This document shows, in pieces, positions 33,444 through 42,692 of a stretch of 64,000 nt of DNA. The notes below the pieces were generated by a model that saw nothing but the letters and a program-made list of their open reading frames with translations, did not search any database and was not told the DNA's origin. Made by a program: the position numbers and the translations under genes. The DNA comes from Methylopila henanensis (GTDB taxonomy: Bacteria; Pseudomonadota; Alphaproteobacteria; Rhizobiales; Methylopilaceae): positions 248,001-312,000 of the forward strand of contig NZ_JBHUER010000008.1 of the NCBI RefSeq assembly GCF_042681025.1, in the 5' to 3' direction. The stretch's first letter is position 1; the number at the start of each line of letters is the position of its first letter.

Positions 33444-34198
33444 CGCGCCGCCCCCTGGCCATAGCCCGGAATGGCGAGCCGGCGCTCCCAGCGGTGCATA
33501 ATCCAGACCAGCACGCCGACGAGCGCCACGTAGACCAGCAGCAGCACGATCATCATCGTCGGCACGTTCTGCGAATCCGTCCATATCTGCTTCGAGACGT
33601 AGAGCGTCTCCGGCACCGCGATGGCGTAGGCGAGCGTGGTGGTCTTCAACAGGTTGACAAGGTTGTTGTTCAGCGCCGGCAGGCAGACGCGCAACGCGAG
33701 CGGCAGCACCACATGCAGGTACACGCCGAGCCGGCTGTAGCCGAGCGACTCCGCCGCCTCGATCGTGGAGCGCGGCACGGCCTCGATCCCCGAGCGGAAG
33801 ATCTCGACGTTGAACGCGCCGGCGAACAGCGACAGCGAGATGATCGCCCACTGCACGTTGCTGAACAGCGGCGCCCGCATGCCGTCCATGTCCTCGACGT
33901 AGGGCAGCAGAGGGCTGAGGCCGAAGTAGAAGAAGAAGATCTGCACCAGCGGCGGCGTGTTGCGGAACACGACGACGAAGCCGTCGACCAGCCCGCGCAG
34001 AAGCCGCAGCGGCGAGCCCTGCGCCCAGGCGCCGACCGCGCCGATCACGATGCTGATCAGCACGCTGGCCGTGCTGAGATAGATCGTCATGCCGAGACCG
34101 GAGACGAACCTCTGCCGGTCATAGGCGTCGTAGACGATGGTGAGGTTTACGCCCGTGGTCTCATAGAGCGTGCGGAACCACTCAGCTAACGCGTCCAT
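33440..34198 (-). CDS. Amino acid ABC transporter permease (first)
   Basis: 252 residues with about five helices. Family motifs VFRNTPPLVQIFFFYFG and the EAA loop STIEAAESLGYSRLGVYLHVVLPLALR interact with the ATPase. It pairs with the second permease, to which it is joined by an ATGA overlap, to form a heteromeric channel for a polar amino acid. The substrate-binding protein gene lies 72 bases upstream. Confidence 0.93.
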   Translation of the reverse strand: MDALAEWFRTLYETTGVNLTIVYDAYDRQRFVSGLGMTIYLSTASVLISIVIGAVGAWAQGSPLRLLRGLVDGFVVVFRNTPPLVQIFFFYFGLSPLLPYVEDMDGMRAPLFSNVQWAIISLSLFAGAFNVEIFRSGIEAVPRSTIEAAESLGYSRLGVYLHVVLPLALRVCLPALNNNLVNLLKTTTLAYAIAVPETLYVSKQIWTDSQNVPTMMIVLLLVYVALVGVLVWIMHRWERRLAIPGYGQGAAR

Positions 34199-34270
34199 CG
34201 ATGCTCGCGGTCAGACGACATGCGGCCGGGCGCGGGAACGCGCCCGGCGGAAGACGTTCGCACAGGGCGC

Positions 34271-35074
34271 TCAGCTGCCCTTGTGCTGCTCGTGCATGCG
34301 CTTGGAGTAGTCGGTCGGCTCGATGCCGTACTTCTTCTCCAGCGCGACGACGGCGCCGGTCTTCATCCAGTCGAGAGTGATCGTGGTGAGCTCCTTGGCG
34401 AAGGCGTCCTCGCCGTTCTTCACCGCCATGATCCACGGCGCCTCGAGAATGCCGGGCAGCGGCATCCCGTAGCCCTCGTTCCATTCGGCGTCGATCAGCT
34501 TCCCCTGCACGAAGGTCTGGTCGTAGAGGTAGCCGATGCACTCGCCCTGCTTGAGCGCGAACAGCGGCTTCTCAGACCCGTCGAACGCCTTCACGTCCAC
34601 GCCGTACTTCGCCGAGACCTCCTTGTTGTACCAGGCGCCGGAGGTGGCGCAGAGCGTCTTGCCCTTCAGCTCGTCCCAATTCGTATACTTGGCCTTCTTC
34701 GACATCAGCACGTTGACGCTGTCGGAATAGTACTGCGGGTCGATCGCCTGCACGCTCTTCCGCCGCTCCGGCTTGTCCGACATGGTGGCGATCATCAGAT
34801 CGATCTTGCCCTGCTGCAGGAACTCGATGCGGTTCGCGGACATCACGGGAACCAGCTCGAGCTTCACGCCAAGGCGCTTGGCGACGTCGGCCGCGAGATC
34901 CGGCTCGATGCCGACGATCGCGCCGGTCGGGTCGCGATATCCGAAGGGCTTGTAGTCGGCCTTCACCCCAACGACGAGGACGCCCTTCTCCTTGACCTGA
35001 GACAGAACGTCAGCCGCGGCGGGAGCGGCGCCGGCGACCAGCGCCGCGCAGGCCGCGAGTACAAGCTTCATCAT
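34271..35074 (-). CDS. Amino acid ABC transporter substrate-binding protein
   Basis: 267 residues from the ATG at 35074; a TTG at 35089 is a weaker start. A signal peptide MMKLVLAACAALVAGAAPAAA leads to a periplasmic solute-binding fold of the polar amino acid family: VLVVGVKADYKPFGYRD, then IVGIEPDLAADVAKRLGV and an M-S-x2-R segment. The substrate cannot be read off; basic or acidic amino acids and glutamine are the usual choices. First gene of the importer operon (binding protein, two permeases, ATPase). Confidence 0.93.
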   Translation of the reverse strand: MMKLVLAACAALVAGAAPAAADVLSQVKEKGVLVVGVKADYKPFGYRDPTGAIVGIEPDLAADVAKRLGVKLELVPVMSANRIEFLQQGKIDLMIATMSDKPERRKSVQAIDPQYYSDSVNVLMSKKAKYTNWDELKGKTLCATSGAWYNKEVSAKYGVDVKAFDGSEKPLFALKQGECIGYLYDQTFVQGKLIDAEWNEGYGMPLPGILEAPWIMAVKNGEDAFAKELTTITLDWMKTGAVVALEKKYGIEPTDYSKRMHEQHKGS

Positions 35075-35205
35075 TGGGTAGGCCCTCAACCATGCGCGAC
35101 CGCCCGCATCGGCGGCTCGCCTAAAGTCTAAGCCTACTCAATTTGACGCCTGCGTCAATACGCGGGTCCGGATTGTCCGACGTTTTGTGATCGGCCGGCC
35201 CGGCC

Positions 35206-35937
35206 TCAGGCGCCGGACCAGGCCGGAATCCGGCGCCCCAGCCGCTCCTCGATCGCCTCGACCGTCGGGCGCAGCAGGCTTCGCAGTTCGGCGATCGTCG
35301 CGGACGAGACCGGATTGCTCTCCCTCAGCTCCGCGTCGCCTTCGTTGGAATGCGGAAAGCCGACCTTTGCCGGCGCCCGGACGCCGAGAAACCCGAAGGT
35401 CTCCGCGATGTCGGGTCGCGCGCCCTCGAGCACCTCCTCGAAGATCAGGATCCGCATCTGCCCGCTCGGGAAGCGGGCGAAATTGTCGAGATGCTTCTGG
35501 TACTCGGAGCGATAGACATAGGCCGTCTTGGCGTTGCGGCGTTCGAGCGCCACGCGGTTGTCGATCGCGTGCTCGAGCGCGGGCGCGTCGTCGCGACGGC
35601 GCCGGGCGTGGTAGTAGTTCGACACCGCGCGCGCCACCGGGTCCCTGAAGATCCAGAGGATCCGAGCGTCCGGATTGTAGTCGGCGATGCGCGCCGCCCC
35701 TTGCGCGGAGAAGCCGTAGGACGGGCTCTTCTCGCCGCGCCGCACGCCGGGCCGCGCCGGCCCGAACTGGGCGTGGTACCAGTCGAACCCGCGCGCGAAA
35801 TTGTCGTCGTTGTCGAAGAAATGCATCTCGCGCGGACAGGCGTCCACGTCCGGCGAGCGCCCCAGCACCGACCTCAGGCTGGTGGTCCCGGACTTCATCG
35901 CGCCCACGATGAAGAAGTCGACCCGATCGCTCGTCAT
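35206..35937 (-). CDS. Sulfotransferase (heparan N-sulfotransferase-like)
   Basis: 243 residues. The 5'-phosphosulfate-binding loop GAMKSGTTSL is at residues ~12-21 and the 3'-phosphate-binding segment FRDPVARAVSNYYH near 95-110, so it should transfer sulfate from PAPS to an acceptor. EKSPSY and MHFFDND are typical of the carbohydrate sulfotransferase branch. Cytosolic by sequence. It lies at the edge of a set of glycan-type genes, so a surface polysaccharide or glycolipid is a plausible acceptor (inference). Confidence 0.88.
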   Translation of the reverse strand: MTSDRVDFFIVGAMKSGTTSLRSVLGRSPDVDACPREMHFFDNDDNFARGFDWYHAQFGPARPGVRRGEKSPSYGFSAQGAARIADYNPDARILWIFRDPVARAVSNYYHARRRRDDAPALEHAIDNRVALERRNAKTAYVYRSEYQKHLDNFARFPSGQMRILIFEEVLEGARPDIAETFGFLGVRAPAKVGFPHSNEGDAELRESNPVSSATIAELRSLLRPTVEAIEERLGRRIPAWSGA

Positions 35938-35968
35938 AGGTCCCGTCCCCGAGCGCCCGCCGTCTTTG

Positions 35969-36265
35969 TCACTCAGCCGCGTCCTTGACGGGGCGCGCCG
36001 TGGCGAGCTTGAGCCGCGCCCGGCGCCCGGCGGGCACCTCGACCGTCGCCCCGGATCGATCGACCCGCGTGCGGGCCGGCGTTTCGCGCATGTCGAACGC
36101 GCCGAAGCCGCGGATGTTGACGATGCGGCCCTGGTCGAGCGCCTCGGCGATCAGGTTGAAGGTCGCGTCCATCACCTTGAGCGCCTCGGCGCGCGGCACG
36201 CCCGTGGTCTTCACGACGGCGTCCGCCAGATCGCGTCGGGTGACTTTGCCCAGGTTGTCGCTCAT
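35969..36265 (-). CDS. HU/IHF-family DNA-binding protein
   Basis: 98 residues, the family length. Opening VTRRDLADAVVKTTGVPRAEA and the arm start VNIRGFGAFDMRETPARTRV match IHF/HU, with the intercalating-Pro position in the middle of the arm. The ordinary alphaproteobacterial hupA, ihfA and ihfB have other neighbours, so this is likely an extra paralogue. It bends DNA and may act as a local architectural protein for the adjacent cluster. Confidence 0.88.
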   Translation of the reverse strand: MSDNLGKVTRRDLADAVVKTTGVPRAEALKVMDATFNLIAEALDQGRIVNIRGFGAFDMRETPARTRVDRSGATVEVPAGRRARLKLATARPVKDAAE

Positions 36266-36301
36266 GTCCGTCTCCTCATCGTCTTGTCCGGTCGGCGGCC
36301 G

Positions 36302-37519
36302 TCACTCGTCGTCGAGCGCGACATCGGTCCGGCCGGCTTCGAAGCGCCCGCTCTTGATCTTGTCGCGCAGCTTCTGCGCGCGCGTCTGGCGCGGCCTTAT
36401 CTCGACGGCGTCGTCGAGCAGGCGAAGCGCGATCTCGGTCCGGCCCGCGCGGGCGTGCAGCGAAGCGAGCGCGCACAGCGCCGCATAGTGCTTCGGCCGC
36501 ACTTCGAGACAACGCTCATAGGCCGCCAGCGCCTCGTCGTACATTTCGCGCCGCAGGAACAGGTGGGCCTGGAAATCGGCGAAGGCGATCGAGCCCGGCG
36601 CCCGCTTCGTCGCCTTCGCCGCCTGCTTCGCGGCCTCCTCGAGCTTGCCCTGGTCCGCCCAGACGCGCGCCAGCATGTAGTTCGCCGCCGGCCAGTCGGG
36701 CTGGAGCGCGAGCGTCGCGCGCGCGTAGCGTTCGGGGTCGTAGGCCGGGTCCTCACGGTAGACGCCCTCGACGAGGCGTCCGACCAGGCCGCGCAGGAGG
36801 GGATCGTCGCAGCGGCGGTCGAGCGGCGTGGAGCACGCGTAATCGCGACCCGCGAGGATCGCGTCGACGCACCGCTCGAACTCGCCGTTCTTCATCAGGT
36901 GATGCATGACCATGTGGTCCTGGCCCGCGATCGGCAGAAGCGTCAGGCCGTCCTGCGGCATGCGGTAGACATTGTAGATGTCGACCATGTCGGCCGAGCC
37001 GAAGAACACATAGGTCTTCCGCCTCGGCGCGGGAGCGGGCAGGCCGGACAGGTCATCGTAGGGCCCGTTTGGGGCCGCCGCCGGCGTGTGCGGCAGGCGC
37101 GGGTCGAGCAGCGTCTGCGGGCAGATCGACACCACGGCGTCGACGTCGAGCTTCTGCCCGAACAGCAGGCTGGCGTAGCCGCCCATGGACGAACCGAAGG
37201 CGATCGTCGTGGAAGGCTTCAGGACGCGCAGAACCTCGGCGAGGTAGGCCGCCAGCGGCTCGACGCCCGACAGTTCGGCCGACACGCCACGCTGGTACCA
37301 GAGGTTGTCCGGATCGCGCAGGAAGACGCGGTTCAGGGGCCGCGCCATGAACATCTTGTAGTAGCTGAACGAGCGCGCGTTGACGGCGCTGAACACGATC
37401 GCCGTCGGCGCGCCGGGCTCGACGACGTCGATCAGCGCCGTGTCGCCGATCGTGATGCGCTCGGGACCGCGTCCATGGGGCAGCGGCGCGCCCCGCGCGG
37501 CGAGGCTGACCACGCTCAC
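36302..37519 (-). CDS. Alpha/beta-hydrolase-like domain fused to tetratricopeptide repeats
   Basis: 405 residues; start GTG at 37519, overlapping the stop of the upstream glycosyltransferase as GTGA. Residues ~25-245 resemble an alpha/beta hydrolase, with a nucleophile elbow GSSMGG (Ser111) and a late GQDHMVMHHLM that may hold the catalytic His. Residues ~260-390 are TPR helices (YMLARVWADQGKLEEAA, then LRREMYDEALAAYERCLEV). No signal peptide. Coupled translation with the glycosyltransferase suggests a common task in building or transferring a surface glycan. Confidence 0.75.
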   Translation of the reverse strand: MSVVSLAARGAPLPHGRGPERITIGDTALIDVVEPGAPTAIVFSAVNARSFSYYKMFMARPLNRVFLRDPDNLWYQRGVSAELSGVEPLAAYLAEVLRVLKPSTTIAFGSSMGGYASLLFGQKLDVDAVVSICPQTLLDPRLPHTPAAAPNGPYDDLSGLPAPAPRRKTYVFFGSADMVDIYNVYRMPQDGLTLLPIAGQDHMVMHHLMKNGEFERCVDAILAGRDYACSTPLDRRCDDPLLRGLVGRLVEGVYREDPAYDPERYARATLALQPDWPAANYMLARVWADQGKLEEAAKQAAKATKRAPGSIAFADFQAHLFLRREMYDEALAAYERCLEVRPKHYAALCALASLHARAGRTEIALRLLDDAVEIRPRQTRAQKLRDKIKSGRFEAGRTDVALDDE

Positions 37520-40017
37520 GACACCGCCTCGAACGGAACGGCCATGCGCGCGCGACGCGCACGCTCCGCGGCGCGCACGAGATCGTCCATGGCGATCTTC
37601 CCGATCTCGAGACCGCCGCCGACGGTGGCGTCGACCATCTCGACGCCGCGCCGGGCCAGCGCCTCGCTGACGACGTCGTAGGCGAAATGGCCGGCGCCGC
37701 CGGGAGCCCATGTCGCGGTCAGCGAATCCGCCCGCGTCGAAGGCGAGGTGTGCAGCGTCGCATCGTAGAAATAGTTCGAGCCATGGCCGGCGCCGCCGGC
37801 GTTGTAGTTGCTGTCGCAGCCGACCAGAGCCATCCGCCGGAAGCCGAGCGCCGCCGCGATCGGCGCGCCGAAGCTCAGGACGCCGGTGCGCCCGTCGTCG
37901 AGAAAGCCATCGATGTCGCAAGGCGTCGCGCCCAGGCTGTCGATGAAGCGCTTGAACGGCTTCTCGAACAGCAGGTAGTTGACCTCGAACTCTTGCGACA
38001 GTCCGAGCTCATCGAACAGCGGCTTGAAGTAATAGGACGTCCAGAGCGCGGGCCTGTGCTTGAGCTCGCGCAGGCGCGCGAGGTAGCCGGACGGGAAGGC
38101 CGGTTTCTGCGTGTTCCAGCCGCCGAAGAACATGTGCGACGCCAGCACGAGATGCTCCGGCGCGACCTGCTCGAAGCGCTCGTGCAGGATGAACCAGTTG
38201 AAGCAGAACTTCTCCAGCCCGTGCAGCCGCTCCAGCGGCGTCTCCGCGATCGACGGGCCGTTGCCGATCATGACGCAGGTCGGCTCCTCGCCCGCGATGG
38301 GCGCGAGCACAGGCGTCCGGCGGTCGTTCGCCGTGTCCCGGCGGAAGGATTTCAACCTGCTGCGATACAGCAGCCGCCTGTACTGGTCCGTCCAGATCTT
38401 CGGATAGGGGAGCGCCTTGACGTTGTATTCCTGCACCAGCTCGTCGTTCAGATAGAGCTGCGTGTTCCAGGGCTTCGCGCCGGCGAAATGGACGATCGAC
38501 ACGCCCTCCAGATTCCCGCCGAGATGCCGGATCACGTACTTCACATTGCAGTTGTAATTGGTCTCCAGCAGCGTCAGCGGCTTGTCCCGCAGCAGCATGT
38601 TCCAGGTCTTCTGGTCGGCGAAACGGTCGATCAGATCGTTGAGCGGGAGAAGGCTGGCCTTGGCCGTCTCCCTCGCCTCCTCGAAAGCCTCGGCGGTGAG
38701 CTGGCTCTTCGGGATCGAGATCACCCCGCTGTTGACGATGTAGGCGCCGGTGTAGGGCGACATCGCGACGTACTCGCGGTCGCCGCAGTCGAGGCAGGCG
38801 CGGAAGTCGTCGCCGCCGCCCTCCCACAGCGCGCTGATGTCGTCGATGACCAGAAGGTCGCTGTCGAAGACGACCACGCGCTCGTATTCGCCGTGCGTGA
38901 AGGCGAACAGGTTCATGTAGCCGAGCTTGCCGATGCGCTTGTGGTTGTCGCTCTCGCGGGCGGTCAGCTCCAGCCAGTCCATGTCCGGCGTGAAGAAGCG
39001 GATGCGGGGATAGACGTCGAGCAACTGGCGCTGAAGGAACCCGGTCAGCGTGCCGTCGTGGTAGACGAGCACGTCCGACGCGAAGTCGGGATAGACGTCG
39101 AGCAGCGACAGCAGCAGTCCTGTGAGGCCGGGCGCGAAACGGTCGTTCGCGACGGTCAGGAACGCGACCTCTGCGGGCGGCGTGCGCCGTTCCGGAAGGC
39201 GCTTGTGCATCAGCGGCGTGTGGCGCTGGACCAGCAGCTCCTGCTCGGTCGTGCTGAGCTTCTCGCCCTGCTCGAGCCTCGCCCGCACTTCGGGCGCCCG
39301 CTGCCGCCGCAGATGCTCGAGCCGGTGGAAATTGGCGTAGGAGAACAGCTTGGCGGCGAGCTCCGCCGGGGCGAGCGCGACGGGCTTCGCCGTTTTCTCG
39401 CGCGCCGGCAGGCCAAGCTCCCGGCCGAGCCGGTCGAGCGCCGTCTGCAGCGCGTCGACGCCGGACGCGACCCGCTTGGCGTCGAAGTTCTCGAGGACCG
39501 GACGGGCGGCCTCCGCGGTTTGGCGCGCCTCGACGTCGAGCATGCGGAGCTCGAGCTCCTTCAGCCGCTCGCGCAGTTCGTCGCGCTGCTTGCGCATGCG
39601 CGCGCGCTCGACCTTGGCCTCGTCGCGCTCCGCCCGCGCCTTGTCCCGCTCCGCGATGGCCTTGTCGCGCTGGCGCGCGGCCTTGCCCGGACGCTTGATC
39701 TCTTCGGAGAGCCCTTCGCCCGCCTCGCCGGACGGGACGTCCTGCTGGGATGATGCGGAAACCGTAGGTTCGCCGTCGTAGGACCGAGACTTTTCGTCGG
39801 CCTCCGGCTTGGGCGCCGCGGCGCGCCGTTCCGCAGCCGTCGGCTTCAGTATCGCCGACACGACCGATCCCATCCCCATGCGCCGGGACACGAGCTTCAC
39901 AAGACCGCCGGAGCGAGCGGGCGCAGGGCTATCCTGGGGCGTGCTCGTGGCGTCGGCGTCCGGCCCCGCAGCGTCATGCTCGGCCTGCGTCTTCGACTGG
40001 GCGTCGTGTGCGGTCAT
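37516..40017 (-). CDS. Coiled coil + GT8-like glycosyltransferase + DUF115-like domain fusion
   Basis: 833 residues from the ATG at 40017. Order: charged low-complexity region with a Lys/Glu/Arg coiled coil (about 110-172), a GT8-type glycosyltransferase (about 283-545) with the metal-binding DSD at 385-387 in VVVFDSDLLVIDD, and a C-terminal domain (about 578-815) starting CVMIGNGPSI and containing LGFRRMALVGCDSNY, which resembles the DUF115/Maf-type domain of motility and surface-glycan proteins. The combination in one chain is uncommon. Acceptor unknown. The stop overlaps the next gene by GTGA. Confidence 0.78.
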   Translation of the reverse strand: MTAHDAQSKTQAEHDAAGPDADATSTPQDSPAPARSGGLVKLVSRRMGMGSVVSAILKPTAAERRAAAPKPEADEKSRSYDGEPTVSASSQQDVPSGEAGEGLSEEIKRPGKAARQRDKAIAERDKARAERDEAKVERARMRKQRDELRERLKELELRMLDVEARQTAEAARPVLENFDAKRVASGVDALQTALDRLGRELGLPAREKTAKPVALAPAELAAKLFSYANFHRLEHLRRQRAPEVRARLEQGEKLSTTEQELLVQRHTPLMHKRLPERRTPPAEVAFLTVANDRFAPGLTGLLLSLLDVYPDFASDVLVYHDGTLTGFLQRQLLDVYPRIRFFTPDMDWLELTARESDNHKRIGKLGYMNLFAFTHGEYERVVVFDSDLLVIDDISALWEGGGDDFRACLDCGDREYVAMSPYTGAYIVNSGVISIPKSQLTAEAFEEARETAKASLLPLNDLIDRFADQKTWNMLLRDKPLTLLETNYNCNVKYVIRHLGGNLEGVSIVHFAGAKPWNTQLYLNDELVQEYNVKALPYPKIWTDQYRRLLYRSRLKSFRRDTANDRRTPVLAPIAGEEPTCVMIGNGPSIAETPLERLHGLEKFCFNWFILHERFEQVAPEHLVLASHMFFGGWNTQKPAFPSGYLARLRELKHRPALWTSYYFKPLFDELGLSQEFEVNYLLFEKPFKRFIDSLGATPCDIDGFLDDGRTGVLSFGAPIAAALGFRRMALVGCDSNYNAGGAGHGSNYFYDATLHTSPSTRADSLTATWAPGGAGHFAYDVVSEALARRGVEMVDATVGGGLEIGKIAMDDLVRAAERARRARMAVPFEAVS

Positions 40018-40116
40018 GCATCCGGACTGTTGCGCGATCGTGCCAGGCCGGGCGCAATCGCCAGCCTCGCCGCATCCGACAGTGCGACGCACGATCTCTT
40101 GAGCCCCAACTCATCT

Positions 40117-40132
40117 ATCATCGTGGGATGAT
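40117..40132. repeat. Short inverted repeat upstream of the beta-helix gene
   Basis: ATCATC and GATGAT around a GTGG loop. Lies in the AT-richer gap between divergent genes; a possible operator, not a clear terminator. Confidence 0.3.
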
Positions 40133-40184
40133 CTCGTTCAACCATGACGTCCTCATGGCCGCCCAAGCAAGATCACGAATGTCA

Positions 40185-40218
40185 CCTTATTTTTTCTGTC
40201 ATTTATATATAGATATAA
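40185..40218. promoter_or_regulatory. AT-rich regulatory region between the glycosyltransferase and beta-helix genes
   Basis: A T/A-rich run with the inverted repeat TTATAT-ATAG-ATATAA at 40203-40218, about 30 bases before the beta-helix start. The surrounding 150 bases fall to roughly half GC in a 70% GC chromosome. Such segments often carry promoters and are targets of AT-binding silencers such as MucR/Ros in Rhizobiales (inference). Confidence 0.4.
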
Positions 40219-40249
40219 GCCTCCCGAAGTCGCGAGAAACCAGACCGGC

Positions 40250-41875
40250 ATGCTGACCCGGCGCAGATTCGCGGCGCTCGGCGCCGCGGCTCTCGCCTCG
40301 CCGGCATGGGCGCGGACGGGCGCGGGGCTGGACCTGAAGGCGTTCGGCGCGGTCGGCGACGGGACCTCGGACGATGGGCCGGCGCTTTCCCGAGCGCTCA
40401 CGGCCGCAGCCGAATCCGGCGCGCCGCTGATGATCCCGCCGGGCCGCTACCTCATCGCCTCGCCGGTCGGGCGCGCGGCGCCGGGCGATCCGCGGCCGGC
40501 GCTAAGGGGCGGCCGGATCGAGATCGTGGGCGCCGGCGCGGACCGGACCACGCTCGTCGGCCCGCCGCTCGAATCACGCGCATCCGGAATCGACCCCGTC
40601 TCGCGCGCGCTGCTGCGCATGGTCGGCGTGGAACGCGCGCATATCCGCGACCTCACTCTCGACGGCGGCGTCGGCGCGGCGGAGCGTCGGGCGGCCAACG
40701 GCTTCTCCGCCGAAGACGCCTCCGCCCTGCTCGAGATCGACGGAGCGGCGGACGTGAGGCTCGAGCGGGTGACGACGACGCGCAACCGCCACATCCGCCT
40801 GCGGGACGACCGCACCGGCCGCCTGATCGGCCGCAGCGGTCCGGTGCTCGTCATCGGCTCTTCGAACGTGCGCGTCGTCGACTGCGCCTCGGTCTATCCC
40901 TCCTTCACCGAGGGCTGGTGGATCTTCGACTGCCGCGGCGTCGTCGTGGAGCGCTTTCGCCACGTCGGACCCGAGCGCTTCAATCCAGCGGCGACCACGA
41001 GCCCGCTCAACATCTTCGGGCCGCGGACCGAGGATGTCACGATCCGCGGCTGCGATGTGCGGAACGCGCTCGGCTCCTCGCTCAATCTCGGCGGACGCGG
41101 CCGTTTCCGCGTCGTCGACAACCGCTTCGCCGGCGTCATCGCCGCCGAGGGCGGCGCGCCCGGCCGGGCCGCCGCGCGCCCGCACGAGGGCGCGTTCGGC
41201 AAGGGGATAGATCTCGGCTCCGAACACCAGGAGGACTACTTCCCCGATCATCCGCCGATGCGCGACGTCGAGATTTCGCGCAACCGCTTCGAGAACCTGT
41301 TCAGCTACTCCGTCGGGATCACCAAGACGGCGGCCTGCCCGCTGACGGGCTTCGTCTTCCGAGACAACGAGATCGTCCACGGATTCCGCGGCCTGATGCT
41401 GCGGGGCGTGAACGAGGCGCAGATCGCCGGCTGCGGCTTTCGCCGGATCGTGCGCTACGAGGGCGCCGACCGCCGCGCCTTCGGCGTGACCATGAGCGTC
41501 GAGCAGTGCCGCGGCGTCGCGTTGGAGAACGCGACGCTCGACGGTTCGGCGCGGCCGCGGCTCGGAACCCTGGGCGAAGGCGTCTCCGACGTCGGCCTGA
41601 TGATCAGCCGCTCGGACGACGTTCGCCTGACGGGCAACCGCTTCGGAGGCTACGACAGCTATCAGTTGCTCGCGGACGTCGGCCCCGACGACGACCTGCG
41701 CCATGGCGGCTTCGAGGTGCTGGACAACGCCTTCGAGGCGGCGCCCGGCGAAAAGTACCAGCCGATCGCCATGCGCCTCGGCCGGTCCGCTGCGCGGCGG
41801 CTCGCCCGCGTCACGGTCCGCGGCAACCGCTTCGCGCCGGAAATCGAAGACCGCGTCTCGGTGTTCTCGGGATGA
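40250..41875 (+). CDS. Exported right-handed beta-helix protein (pectate-lyase superfamily)
   Basis: 541 residues. A Tat-type signal MLTRRRFAALGAAALASPAWA with twin arginines is followed by LDLKAFGAVGDGTSDDGPAL, the start of the pectate-lyase/rhamnogalacturonase-like beta-helix, then many short repeats with N-R-F or N-x-F turns (VVDNRFAG, ISRNRFENL, LTGNRFGGY, VRGNRFAP). Likely folded before export to the periplasm. The substrate could be a polysaccharide; no catalytic set is certain. Divergent from the glycosyltransferase operon. Confidence 0.85.
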   Translation: MLTRRRFAALGAAALASPAWARTGAGLDLKAFGAVGDGTSDDGPALSRALTAAAESGAPLMIPPGRYLIASPVGRAAPGDPRPALRGGRIEIVGAGADRTTLVGPPLESRASGIDPVSRALLRMVGVERAHIRDLTLDGGVGAAERRAANGFSAEDASALLEIDGAADVRLERVTTTRNRHIRLRDDRTGRLIGRSGPVLVIGSSNVRVVDCASVYPSFTEGWWIFDCRGVVVERFRHVGPERFNPAATTSPLNIFGPRTEDVTIRGCDVRNALGSSLNLGGRGRFRVVDNRFAGVIAAEGGAPGRAAARPHEGAFGKGIDLGSEHQEDYFPDHPPMRDVEISRNRFENLFSYSVGITKTAACPLTGFVFRDNEIVHGFRGLMLRGVNEAQIAGCGFRRIVRYEGADRRAFGVTMSVEQCRGVALENATLDGSARPRLGTLGEGVSDVGLMISRSDDVRLTGNRFGGYDSYQLLADVGPDDDLRHGGFEVLDNAFEAAPGEKYQPIAMRLGRSAARRLARVTVRGNRFAPEIEDRVSVFSG

Positions 41876-41882
41876 AGCGGTC

Positions 41883-42602
41883 TCAAGCCGCCGTCAGATA
41901 GAAGGTGGCGTAGCGCGAGTTCGGGTTGATGTGGTCGATCTTCAGCACCGCGAAGCCGGCCTCCCCGCAGGCGGCGCGGAACTCGTCGATCCCGTAGGCC
42001 GTCGCGGTGACGAAGCGGCGGGCGTAGTCGGCGAGATCCGGCTCGCCCGCGGCGTGGGCGTCGTCGGCGAAGCGGATCTGAATCAGCCCGATCGCGTCCG
42101 GCGCGGCGAGCTTGCGCATGGTGCGCAGCACCCGCAGGCCGTAGGCGCGGGAAGGAAAGTGCTGGAACACCGCGGTGCTGAGCAGGATGTCGATCGGCTC
42201 GGTCACGGCGGCCTCGACCTCCGCCGGCTCGCCCTCAACCAGAACCGGCCGGAAGCCGGAATAGCCTTCGAGGGCGATCATGCGCTGCGCCTCGTCCAGG
42301 TTCCGCTGCGAGATGTCGACGCCGTAGTAGCGCGCGGCCACGTCGCGGAAGGCGAAAAGGTTCGCGCCTCCGCCGGGGCCCCATTCCAGCATGGCGCGCG
42401 GCCGGTCCCACAGCGTCCGCCCGGTCAACGCGGCGAGCCGTTCGAGCCGCCGGCGCGAGCGCACGCCCACATTGCGCCACTTCTCGTCGTCGGCCCATTT
42501 TCCGGCGCCGCGCCAGTGCGACAGCTCGGCCCGCCGCGCCTCGTCGTCGTAGCGGTCCCAGACGGCGGCGCTGACTTTGGTTTCGTCGGAGAGGTTCGGC
42601 AT
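41883..42602 (-). CDS. SAM-dependent methyltransferase
   Basis: 239 residues from the ATG at 42602 (MPNLSDETKVSAAVWDRYDDEA). Class I Rossmann motif I is LEWGPGGGANL, followed by YYGVDIS with the acidic residue for SAM ribose and PIDILLSTAVFQHF as motif IV. Acceptor unknown; the N-terminal W-x-RYDDEAR pattern resembles small-molecule or sugar methyltransferases of glycan clusters. Convergent with the beta-helix gene. Confidence 0.82.
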   Translation of the reverse strand: MPNLSDETKVSAAVWDRYDDEARRAELSHWRGAGKWADDEKWRNVGVRSRRRLERLAALTGRTLWDRPRAMLEWGPGGGANLFAFRDVAARYYGVDISQRNLDEAQRMIALEGYSGFRPVLVEGEPAEVEAAVTEPIDILLSTAVFQHFPSRAYGLRVLRTMRKLAAPDAIGLIQIRFADDAHAAGEPDLADYARRFVTATAYGIDEFRAACGEAGFAVLKIDHINPNSRYATFYLTAA

Positions 42603-42692
42603 GCGGTCCTCGATATGCGCTCCCGCATCCTGGCGCGGGGGCGCCACTTTACCCGCGAACGGCCGGATGGCGATGACGCTTCAGGGGTACGG

